From: Burkholderiales bacterium
GTDB lineage: Bacteria; Pseudomonadota; Gammaproteobacteria; Burkholderiales; Burkholderiaceae_D
Assembly: GCA_028868455.1 (NCBI GenBank)
Contig: JAGWUK010000184.1
Location: 1 to 6,331, forward strand
Direction of reading: 5' to 3'
Length of the DNA stretch: 6,331 nucleotides
Shown: piece after piece, positions 1 through 6,053 of the stretch
Layout: each line of letters starts with the position of its first letter
How positions within the stretch are numbered: position 1 is the first letter of the stretch
Notes under the pieces: generated by a model
What the model saw: the letters and a program-made list of their open reading frames with translations, nothing else
Databases searched by the model: none
Told to the model about the DNA's origin: nothing
Position numbers and translations under genes: made by a program

Positions 1-1
1 T

Positions 2-3000
2 TATGCTGGTGCCCCTTTGCATGCGCGCAATGGGCATGCGCTTGGCACTTTGTGCCTCATCGACAGCGAGCCAAGAGATTTGAGCGAAGCAGATCGCGCC
101 GCCTTGCGCGATCTGGCCGATTGCGTAGAACGCGAATTTTTCCGCGAAGAACAACAAAGGCAGCATCATGCCTTGCTGGCGCTGACCGGCATTACCTCGT
201 TCTCGCACCACGATCCGCACGCCGCCTTGCGACAGGCGCTGAACATGGCGTGTGATTATCTGGGCATGGGCAGCGCACAAATCGTCCGTATCCATAGCAC
301 TGTCAGTACAAGCGCTGAAAATCATGCCACTGGGAGCGCATCCGCCGACGTGCTGGTGTGCGCCAGCGCCAGTTTGTGCGATGCCGCTCTGATCTTGCGA
401 CTCCTCACCACAACAGATCCAACATCACCTGATCACCTCACCGCGATCAGCGATCTGCGCGCCAACAGCGCGTTTGCCGGACTACCTGAAGCGATGGATG
501 CAGGCAGCCTGATCGGCCTGCGCATGTTGATCGGCATCCGGCACGACACCAGCCTGTGTTTTTACGATCCTGCGCCGCGCCCGTTTGCGTTTTCCGATGT
601 TGAAAAAGAATTCGTCCGCCTGTTGGCAGACTGGGTCAGCGGCGTCATCAAGCGCCAGGAACTCGATCATCAACTACAGCGTCAGCGCATGCTCAGCGAA
701 TCGATTGCGGTGGCACAGAGTTTATTCATCCGCGAAACCGATCAGGCCAAGGGTTTTGAATCGCTGCTGACAGCGATCCTGAAACTGACCGATAGCAGCT
801 GCGGCTTTTTGTGCGAAGTCAAAAATACGTTTTCTACTCATCCGGCGCTCAACAGCATGATGCTGGCGTGGAAAAATGAGGATGCCGACGATGTCAGCAA
901 TACGGAAAATGCAGACGCGGCGCTGAGTTACTTCAGCCTGATAGAAACGGCGCGCGATCAGGCCTGCCAGCAGCTCAGGGCGAACTACGGTGCAGCTTTG
1001 CAGACAGGGCAGGCAACGATCGACAATGCCGTCGGTGCGCAGACGCTGGATCAGATTTTCCCGGCCCATCTGGCGCCGCTGCAGAATTTTCTGTGCGTTC
1101 CCGTGCTTTACGACGATGCACTGATTGCCCTGGTTGGCATCGGCAATCGGGACCGCGGCTTTGACACGGCATTGATGGATTTTCTCCAACCGTTGTTCAG
1201 CACGCTGGGGCAACTGATCAGCGCGGCGCGCATGCAAAGGCAAAGAAGTGATACCGAACGCCAGCTCGCCAATGTCATCAAAGGCACCAATATCGGCACC
1301 TGGGAATGCAATGTCGTCACCGGAGAAACCGTCTATAACGAACGCTGGGCAGAAATGCTGGGCTACACCCTGGCTGAACTGCAACCCACCACCGTCGATA
1401 CCTGGCTTAATTTGTGTCACCCCGAGGATTTAAAAATCACGGCCGCCATGGTCGAACAGCATTTCCGCGGTGAAATCGAATACTTCGATCTGAAAAGCCG
1501 CATGCGCCACAAGGACGGCCACTGGGTATGGATACATGATCGCGGCTGCGTGGTCAGCTGGAGCGCCGATGGCCAGCCGCTGATCATGTCCGGCAGCCAC
1601 GCCGACATTACCGCCCAAATGGAAGCCGAAGCAGAGCTGGAACACGCGTATGAATTGCTGGAGCGCTCCAATGCCGCCGCCCGCATCGGCACCTGGGAAC
1701 TGGACGTTGCCCCTTTAAAGCTGCACTGGAGCAGCGTCACCAAGCAAATCCACGAAGTCGGTCCCGACTTTGTCTGCACCGCCGAAGAAGCGCTGGCCTT
1801 TTACAAAGGCGCAGAAAGCCAGCAACTCATCCGCGACTTGTTCGTCAAAGCGGTGCGCGAAGGCACGCCGATCGACCGCGAGTTTTGCATCACGACCGCG
1901 CGCGGCCATGAGCGTTGGGTGCAGGTCACCGGGTTTCCGCAATATCATGACGGCGTCTGCACCCGCATCTACGGCACGTTTCAGGACATCAGCGAGAGAA
2001 TGTCCGCCGAAGAAAGCCTGCGCGATCAGGCCGCTCACACCGGCGCGATTGTCGATAATGTGCTCGACGGTATCATCACTTTCGACGAAGACGAACACAT
2101 CCTTAGCGCCAACCGCGCCGCCGCGCAGATTTTTGCGTATCCGGCAGCAGACATGCCGGGTATGAACATGCGTCAGCTGATCCCGGAAACACCGTCTGCC
2201 GCTGGCAACCCGGACGCCAGTCAGGCTGATATCCATCGCATCATCGGCATCGGTCGCGAAGTCGAGGCGCGCCGTCAGGACGGTGCGCTGTTTCCGCTGG
2301 ATCTGTCGGTCTCGGCAGTGCGTCGTCAGGGGCGGCCCTTGTACATCGCCCTGATGCGCGACATCACAGAACGCAAACGCAATGAACAGATCAAGAACGA
2401 ATTCATCTCGACGGTCAGTCACGAATTGCGCACGCCGCTGACCTCGATCTCCGGTGCGCTGGGACTATTATCTGGCGGCGTCTACGGTAACTATTCCGCC
2501 AACACCAAGCAGATGATCGATATCGCCAACAAGAATTGTCAGCGCCTGAGTTTTCTGATCAATGACTTGCTGGATATGGAAAAACTGTCGGCCGGGAAAA
2601 TGGTGTTCCGCATGGAGCAATACCATCTCGGTGATTTGCTGAACACGGCGGTGGAAGCGAATCAGACTTTCGGTGCCCAGCGAAGTGTGACGCTGAACCT
2701 GTCAGCGCAACTGCCGGAAGCCAAAATCAATGTCGACAGTCAGCGCTTCATGCAGGTCTTGTCGAATCTGCTGTCAAACGCCATCAAATATTCACCGGAA
2801 AACGGCGTGGTAGACATTCTCGCCGAACGCAAAGGACATCGTGTAGAAATCAGCGTGATTGATCGCGGCAGCGGCATTCCGCCAGCGTTCCGCGACCGGA
2901 TATTTCAAAAATTCGCGCAAGCCGACTCGTCCGACACGCGCCTGAACGGCGGTACCGGACTCGGTCTGGCCATCACGCGCGAACTCGTCGAACGCATGGG

Positions 3001-3073
3001 CGGCGCCATAGGCTTCGACTCCGCACCGGGGCAACTGACACGTTTTCATATCGAATTACCGGTGGTCGGCTGA
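2..3073 (+). CDS. Multi-GAF, multi-PAS sensor histidine kinase (5' end cut by window)
   Basis: Cytoplasmic-type sensor kinase of a two-component system: it would autophosphorylate on histidine and pass the phosphate to a response regulator not present here. The frame is open from base 2, and the first residues (YAGAPLHARNGHALGTLCLI) are the late part of a GAF domain, so the true start is upstream and the TTG at 17 is not a real start. Counting Tyr at 2-4 as residue 1 (1023 visible): GAF tail 1-45, GAF-like 55-215, a third more divergent GAF 240-410, PAS_3-type 425-540, PAS 555-670, PAS 680-795, HisKA 797-865 with the H-box SHELRTPL (His807, codon 2420-2422), and HATPase_c about 905-1020 with N-box NLLSNAIKY (Asn codon 2777-2779), G1 DRGSGIP (from 2861) and G2 GGTGLGLAI (from 2948). 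All catalytic boxes are intact. No receiver domain and no membrane segment are visible. The ligand is unknown. It converges on the Lrp gene with a 21-base gap. Confidence 0.95.
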   Translation, partial: YAGAPLHARNGHALGTLCLIDSEPRDLSEADRAALRDLADCVEREFFREEQQRQHHALLALTGITSFSHHDPHAALRQALNMACDYLGMGSAQIVRIHSTVSTSAENHATGSASADVLVCASASLCDAALILRLLTTTDPTSPDHLTAISDLRANSAFAGLPEAMDAGSLIGLRMLIGIRHDTSLCFYDPAPRPFAFSDVEKEFVRLLADWVSGVIKRQELDHQLQRQRMLSESIAVAQSLFIRETDQAKGFESLLTAILKLTDSSCGFLCEVKNTFSTHPALNSMMLAWKNEDADDVSNTENADAALSYFSLIETARDQACQQLRANYGAALQTGQATIDNAVGAQTLDQIFPAHLAPLQNFLCVPVLYDDALIALVGIGNRDRGFDTALMDFLQPLFSTLGQLISAARMQRQRSDTERQLANVIKGTNIGTWECNVVTGETVYNERWAEMLGYTLAELQPTTVDTWLNLCHPEDLKITAAMVEQHFRGEIEYFDLKSRMRHKDGHWVWIHDRGCVVSWSADGQPLIMSGSHADITAQMEAEAELEHAYELLERSNAAARIGTWELDVAPLKLHWSSVTKQIHEVGPDFVCTAEEALAFYKGAESQQLIRDLFVKAVREGTPIDREFCITTARGHERWVQVTGFPQYHDGVCTRIYGTFQDISERMSAEESLRDQAAHTGAIVDNVLDGIITFDEDEHILSANRAAAQIFAYPAADMPGMNMRQLIPETPSAAGNPDASQADIHRIIGIGREVEARRQDGALFPLDLSVSAVRRQGRPLYIALMRDITERKRNEQIKNEFISTVSHELRTPLTSISGALGLLSGGVYGNYSANTKQMIDIANKNCQRLSFLINDLLDMEKLSAGKMVFRMEQYHLGDLLNTAVEANQTFGAQRSVTLNLSAQLPEAKINVDSQRFMQVLSNLLSNAIKYSPENGVVDILAERKGHRVEISVIDRGSGIPPAFRDRIFQKFAQADSSDTRLNGGTGLGLAITRELVERMGGAIGFDSAPGQLTRFHIELPVVG

Positions 3074-3094
3074 TGACAATGCGCAGAACGAACC

Positions 3095-3565
3095 TCAACT
3101 CTGCACAAGCGGCAATCTGTTCGTCGCTTTCAATTCGCGTAAGGAAATATTCGAGCGTATGCTCGACACACCGGGCAATTTTCTCAGCACCTTGTCCACG
3201 AAGCGACTGTAATCATCGAGATCTCTGGCGACAACCTGCAACAGGAAATCGGCTTCGCCGCTCGTGTTGTGACAGGTGAGCACGTTGGGACAGGTCTGAA
3301 TGATTTTCTCGAATTCAGCAGTCACTTCTTCGCTATGCTGGTTGCAGACGATCTGCACAAATGCCATCACGCCGAGACCCAGCTTGCGACGGTTTAAAAT
3401 CGCCTGATAGCCTTCGATGATTCCCAGTTCTTCCAGACGTTTCAGGCGTCGCCAGCATGGCGTTTCACTCAGCGCAAGTTGCTCCGCCAGTTTGGCGTTG
3501 GATAGTCGGCCATCGCGCTGAAGACGATCGAGAATTTCAGCATCCACTTTGTCTATGCCATTCAT
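3095..3565 (-). CDS. Lrp/AsnC-family transcriptional regulator
   Basis: A 156-residue DNA-binding regulator of the feast/famine family, the usual length for the group. Residues 5-52 form the winged helix-turn-helix, beginning with the typical MNGIDKVDAEILDRLQRDGR. The recognition-helix region SETPCWRRLKRLEELG (33-48) has the TPCW(K/R)RLKRLE pattern that I recall from E. coli DecR-like members. Residues 65-145 form the RAM effector/oligomerisation domain, containing GEADFLLQVVARDLDDY. The frame is open 14 codons further upstream, to base 3607. I chose the ATG at 3565 because family homology begins there and AAAGAG lies 9 bases upstream (3575-3580). It converges on the histidine kinase. Its upstream DNA is occupied by a dehydrogenase remnant on the opposite strand, so its promoter probably lies inside that remnant. 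Family members often control a neighbouring amino-acid or metabolite gene and themselves; the target here cannot be told. Function assignment is secure at family level only. Confidence 0.93.
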   Translation of the reverse strand: MNGIDKVDAEILDRLQRDGRLSNAKLAEQLALSETPCWRRLKRLEELGIIEGYQAILNRRKLGLGVMAFVQIVCNQHSEEVTAEFEKIIQTCPNVLTCHNTSGEADFLLQVVARDLDDYSRFVDKVLRKLPGVSSIRSNISLRELKATNRLPLVQS

Positions 3566-3574
3566 TCTGAAAAA

Positions 3575-3580
3575 CTCTTT
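3575..3580 (-). promoter_or_regulatory. Ribosome binding site of the Lrp/AsnC gene
   Basis: Reads AAAGAG on the minus strand, 9 bases before the ATG at 3565. It is a modest match, but it supports this start over the upstream in-frame extension to 3607. Confidence 0.5.
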
Positions 3581-3582
3581 CG

Positions 3583-3714
3583 ATGATGCTATCAGGAAAA
3601 CTGGCACCCGAAAAACTGATTGGAAAAACGATCAATCTGGAACAATCGATCGATGCATTGATGAACATGGACAAGTTTGAAGTCGCCGGTGTGACCGTGG
3701 TGACCGAGTTTTAA
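3583..3714 (+). pseudogene. C-terminal remnant of a zinc-type (MDR) alcohol dehydrogenase
   Basis: ATG ATG opens a 43-codon frame ending in TAA at 3712-3714. The translation runs MMLSGKLAPEKLIGKTINLE, then residues including SIDALMNMDKF, and ends AGVTVVTEF. From memory this matches the last 40 or so residues of medium-chain zinc-type alcohol dehydrogenases, where a SGKL-P-KLI block precedes a short helix and a final beta strand. The Rossmann domain and zinc ligands (about 300 residues) are missing. The frame is closed by TGA at 3568-3570, and further left is the antisense of the Lrp gene. The simplest reading is that a deletion or rearrangement removed the 5' part and left this stump next to the Lrp start. 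No ribosome binding site stands out, so translation is doubtful. The family call rests on recall of the C-terminal pattern, not on a search. Confidence 0.6.
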
Positions 3715-3849
3715 TTGGCACCTTGGGCGAATGCACGGCAGTTCAGCCCATTGCTATGGTCATCGCAATTTTTGCCGATGGCTGGCCTGATCTGCACGCG
3801 CTGATGCCGACGCTGAACACTCGGCTACGTAACGATGCTGCACCAAAGC
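3715..3849. other. Intergenic stretch, no convincing gene
   Basis: It lies between the dehydrogenase remnant and the end of the GNAT gene. A plus-strand frame with a TTG at 3723 (and an ATG at 3756) runs to TAG at 3864-3866 and encodes a stretch containing FADGWPDLHALMPTLNTRLR. I do not recognise it. It is short, has no ribosome binding site and overlaps the GNAT 3' end by 17 bases, so it is either a chance frame or another decayed piece. No terminator hairpin with a T-run was found. Confidence 0.4.
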
Positions 3850-4371
3850 CTAAGTTATTTCCTTAGGCGCAGCAAGTGCCATTGCTTCCCATGCGCGCCA
3901 GTCTATCTCGCGACCGGGAAAAGCGACTTGCGCAAACGGCCAGTCGGTCGCCATCCAGCTCTTGAGCGTGCTCAGCGTTTGCGCGGCATCGATGACGCGG
4001 TGCAAGGACGAGAGCCAGAAAAAAACCTGCGCCTGAAACCGCGATTTGCGTAAATCGCCTTCTATTCTGGATTTGATCGGTTTGATGTACACGCAGCCCA
4101 GATATGCCCCATTGCGCGGATCCAGCATCGCATAGGCAAACGCAATTCTTTGGAAAAATTCCTGCTCGTGGCGCGTCAGATCGCGCAGATTTTCTTCAAA
4201 TGTGATCCCGGCCTCCGGCCAGTCATTGTCCGGCCCGAACACATGCCGAATTGCCGGCGCACTGCCACAAACTGCAGCGTAATCCGGTGCGGCATGTTGC
4301 GGCGACAAGACCTGCAATTGAAAATGATCGCAAGACCAGACGGAAGGCGGATCGAATGCATGCGGTATCAA
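3850..4371 (-). CDS. GNAT-family N-acetyltransferase-like protein
   Basis: A 173-residue soluble protein resembling a group of small GNAT-fold proteins of unknown substrate. They carry an N-terminal strand such as HFQLQVLSP, a conserved FGPDNDWP block (here 45-52), an ENLRDLTRHEQEF helix (60-72) and the strand AYLGCVYIKP (89-98), which corresponds to the central strand before the acetyl-CoA site. The classic Q/R-x-x-G-x-G/A loop is not obvious in the following segment (99-115), so catalysis is not assured. The start is TTG at 4371, because there is no in-frame ATG before residue 82 and TGA closes the frame at 4390-4392. GGGG lies 6 bases upstream of the TTG. Overlapping it is a 6-codon ATG frame (ATG at 4393, TAA at 4373-4375), which might affect translation or be chance. 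It follows fosX on the same strand after 100 bases and may be the last gene of that group. Confidence 0.78.
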   Translation of the reverse strand: MIPHAFDPPSVWSCDHFQLQVLSPQHAAPDYAAVCGSAPAIRHVFGPDNDWPEAGITFEENLRDLTRHEQEFFQRIAFAYAMLDPRNGAYLGCVYIKPIKSRIEGDLRKSRFQAQVFFWLSSLHRVIDAAQTLSTLKSWMATDWPFAQVAFPGREIDWRAWEAMALAAPKEIT

Positions 4372-4430
4372 GTTAAGCCCCGAAGATAATCATGCACGGG
4401 AATATACACGGATTATTTCGTCACAACCAG

Positions 4431-4464
4431 TTGCCGCATGGACGCCTGAAATCTATGCGGGCAA
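4431..4464 (-). terminator. Weak hairpin just after fosX
   Basis: TTGCCGCAT (4431-4439) pairs with ATGCGGGCAA (4455-4464) with one bulged G, giving about 9 base pairs around a 15-base loop. It begins 7 bases after the fosX stop codon. No T-run follows in the direction of fosX transcription, so it is not a canonical Rho-independent terminator. It could be a weak terminator, an mRNA-stabilising 3' hairpin, or chance. Confidence 0.3.
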
Positions 4465-4471
4465 GCCAGTT

Positions 4472-4876
4472 TTATCCGGTATAACGCTGCAATCTTTGTT
4501 CCAGCGTTCCTGTGTGCAATTCAAAAAGATGTTTATCAAAATCGTAGAAATACAGCGAGCTGCCTTCGCCGTCGACGCGTGGCCGTGGTGGTTTGACATC
4601 GACGCCAAGCGCGCGCAATCGTAGCGCATAGTCTGGCAAATCGGCTTCACTGACTTTAAACGCGACATGCTGATAGCTGCGCTCCGCCGGTGGGTCGCCC
4701 TCCATCGCAGCGATCCAGACGCCACCGACCAGAAAAAACTTTTCGCGCGACAGTGAAAAATTTTTTAACTTGCTGTCGTAGACTTCCCGCCCGCCAAGCC
4801 CTTCGCAAATGAACCGCGCCATGCGATCAAGGTCGCGAACAAGAAAGGTGATGTGACTGATATGTTCGATAGACAT
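4472..4876 (-). CDS. fosX: FosX-type fosfomycin resistance hydrolase
   Basis: A 134-residue metalloenzyme of the vicinal oxygen chelate (glyoxalase) superfamily. FosX enzymes use Mn(II) to add water to the fosfomycin epoxide and so inactivate the drug in the cytoplasm. The sequence follows characterised FosX nearly end to end: ISHITFLVRDLD (6-17), FSLSREKFFLVGGVWIAAME (40-59), KPPRPRVDGEG (95-105), YFYDFDKHLFELHTGTLEQR (109-128). The length is that of the family (about 133). Expected metal ligands are present as His8, His70 and Glu119. Glu45, in SLSREKFF, corresponds to the catalytic Glu44 that marks FosX hydrolases from FosA/FosB thiol transferases. ATG at 4876 is chosen because homology starts there. 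GGA about 7 bases upstream is only a weak ribosome site. The same frame stays open far upstream to 5254, inside the prenyltransferase gene, but that extension has no homology. It lies 65 bases after the prenyltransferase, probably co-transcribed. A related VOC hydrolase with another epoxide substrate remains possible. Confidence 0.92.
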   Translation of the reverse strand: MSIEHISHITFLVRDLDRMARFICEGLGGREVYDSKLKNFSLSREKFFLVGGVWIAAMEGDPPAERSYQHVAFKVSEADLPDYALRLRALGVDVKPPRPRVDGEGSSLYFYDFDKHLFELHTGTLEQRLQRYTG

Positions 4877-4885
4877 ATTTAATCC

Positions 4886-4921
4886 GCAGTTGTATTTGTT
4901 GTTGTATCCGCTGTTGTATTC
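4886..4921. repeat. Three tandem 12-base units between the prenyltransferase and fosX
   Basis: On the plus strand the units are GCAGTTGTATTT (4886-4897), GTTGTTGTATCC (4898-4909) and GCTGTTGTATTC (4910-4921), sharing the core GTTGTAT. Read in the fosX direction each contains ATACAAC. They end 9 bases before the fosX start codon, so they sit in its leader. They could be a protein-binding array, a translation-affecting leader, or a product of replication slippage. Confidence 0.7.
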
Positions 4922-4941
4922 ACAATGCAATCCATTCAAGA

Positions 4942-5883
4942 TCACATTCTGGCGACAACCATCGTCGCTGCCAGCAACATGCCGTGCAGGGATGCGGCGG
5001 CAATGGTTTGCTGTATTGCCTTGCCCAGTCGTCGCGGCGTGGCGGCCAGCTTTAGCAAGGTGTTGGCGGCGAGTAAAGAGAGCGGCGCAGGTGCCAGTGC
5101 CAGCAGCGACAGGGACGGCAAATCGCCATTGATCACGGCGGCGGTCAGCCAGCCGTACGCAGCTATTGCCACAATCAGATACAGCCAGCGTGCATGCTGG
5201 ACACCCAGCCGCACGACCAGATGATGTTTGCCAGCGGCGCGGTCCGCTTTGCAATCCGGGAATTGATTGATGAACAGGATATTGGTCACCAGCAGCGCAT
5301 AACTACTGACAGCAATGAGCGGCGCCATGGAAAAACCACCGCGCTGAACGAAGTCGCTGCCCACCGCGATCAGGGCAAATCCGGCCCAGACAGCGACCTC
5401 ACCAAGCCCGCGACTATTCAGTTTTAACGGTGGCGCCGAATACGCCCAGCCAATCAGCAAGCCTGCTGCCCCGATCCAGATCAGGTTCGCCGCCGAGACC
5501 CACGTCAGCCACAGGCCCGCCACGATCACCAGCAACATCAGCGCAGTGCCATACAGCGCCGTCGCGCGCCGTGACAACACGCCATTCTGGATAAACCGGC
5601 TGCCACCGGTGAATGGAAAAACCCGATCCTGATTCGCCTCGTCCGTGCCGTTTAAGGCATCGTAATAATCGTTGAGTACATTAATACCGGCATGCGCCAC
5701 CAGCGCAAACCAGCAAGTCACCAGCGCCGTCCCCGCGTGAACAGGCACGCCGTCTGCATAAGCCGTCGCCAGTCCGATGAGAACGGAAAACAGGGTGACG
5801 CTCAAAAACGCCGGTCGTGTCGCCAGCAGATAACGCAACAGCGGATTAGGGATTCCTTCTATGGTTGGTTCCAGCGCTGGCAT
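4942..5883 (-). CDS. UbiA-family membrane prenyltransferase, MenA-like
   Basis: A 313-residue integral membrane enzyme expected to transfer a polyprenyl chain from its diphosphate to an aromatic acceptor. The two Asp-rich, Mg-diphosphate-binding motifs are present: NVLNDYYDALNGTD (68-81; Asp72, Asp75, Asp81) and DCKADRAAGK (210-219; Asp210, Asp214). Between them are GGSRFIQNGVLS (93-104) and GWAYSAPPLKLNSRGLGE (145-162), patterns typical of MenA, the 1,4-dihydroxy-2-naphthoate prenyltransferase clade. About eight or nine hydrophobic segments are spread from residue 24 to the end (for example 27-41, 113-129, 134-148, 232-250, 258-278). The start at ATG 5883 is well supported by AAAGGAG 4 bases upstream. 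No other menaquinone or ubiquinone gene is nearby, so the acceptor is unknown. It may equally act on another naphthoate, benzoate or homogentisate-like substrate. fosX follows on the same strand. Confidence 0.9.
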   Translation of the reverse strand: MPALEPTIEGIPNPLLRYLLATRPAFLSVTLFSVLIGLATAYADGVPVHAGTALVTCWFALVAHAGINVLNDYYDALNGTDEANQDRVFPFTGGSRFIQNGVLSRRATALYGTALMLLVIVAGLWLTWVSAANLIWIGAAGLLIGWAYSAPPLKLNSRGLGEVAVWAGFALIAVGSDFVQRGGFSMAPLIAVSSYALLVTNILFINQFPDCKADRAAGKHHLVVRLGVQHARWLYLIVAIAAYGWLTAAVINGDLPSLSLLALAPAPLSLLAANTLLKLAATPRRLGKAIQQTIAAASLHGMLLAATMVVARM

Positions 5884-6053
5884 GGCTCTCCTTTCGTGGT
5901 GAACATACGCAAAACCATTGCGGCGACCTGATGGTATCGCGCTGAACGATGTGTCCTGTCGTTATCGTCAAACCTTGCCATCATTTTTTGCGTCAGTCCC
6001 TGTGCGTTGATGTAGTGCTTGTCGTACGCATGCAGCAAGCGCTGCGCTGCCAC
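5859..6053 (-). CDS. Possible small hypothetical protein overlapping the prenyltransferase start
   Basis: A 64-codon frame from GTG at 6053 to TAG at 5859-5861, overlapping the first 25 bases of the prenyltransferase gene in another frame. AAGGA (6058-6062) lies 4 bases before the GTG. The frame is open further, to a TTG at 6110, but that upstream part is AT-rich and less coding-like. By hand count over about 57 codons, G/C is about 56%, 35% and 65% at codon positions 1, 2 and 3, the pattern expected of real genes here. The product is hydrophilic and basic, with AAQRLLHAYDKHYINAQGLT near the start and no hydrophobic segment. I do not recognise it. It may be a genuine small gene translationally coupled to the prenyltransferase, the 3' end of a decayed gene, or a chance frame. 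Confidence 0.4.
   Translation of the reverse strand: MAAQRLLHAYDKHYINAQGLTQKMMARFDDNDRTHRSARYHQVAAMVLRMFTTKGEPCQRWNQP
5888..5894 (-). promoter_or_regulatory. Ribosome binding site of the prenyltransferase
   Basis: Reads AAAGGAG on the minus strand, followed by AGCC and the ATG at 5883. It is the strongest Shine-Dalgarno match in the window and fixes the start. It lies within the possible small upstream ORF, which would allow translational coupling if that ORF is real. Confidence 0.8.

Noticed and set aside
722..2422. Two long minus-strand open frames (232 and 235 codons) inside the kinase gene
   Set aside because: They are antisense to a clearly coding, domain-rich protein and their translations resemble no family; codon bias of the real gene keeps these frames open.
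3074..3094. Terminator between the convergent kinase and Lrp genes
   Set aside because: The 21-base gap holds no stable stem with a T-run on either strand.
3566..3607. Fourteen-residue N-terminal extension of the Lrp protein
   Set aside because: It lies outside the usual family start and overlaps the dehydrogenase remnant; the internal ATG at 3565 has a suitable ribosome site and fits the family length.
3715..3740. TGGCAC-like motif suggesting a sigma-54 promoter
   Set aside because: The second element (GC at the fixed distance) is absent.
4877..5254. In-frame upstream extension of fosX giving a 260-residue protein
   Set aside because: The added 126 residues are read out of frame through the prenyltransferase gene and have no homology; FosX proteins start where the ATG at 4876 lies.
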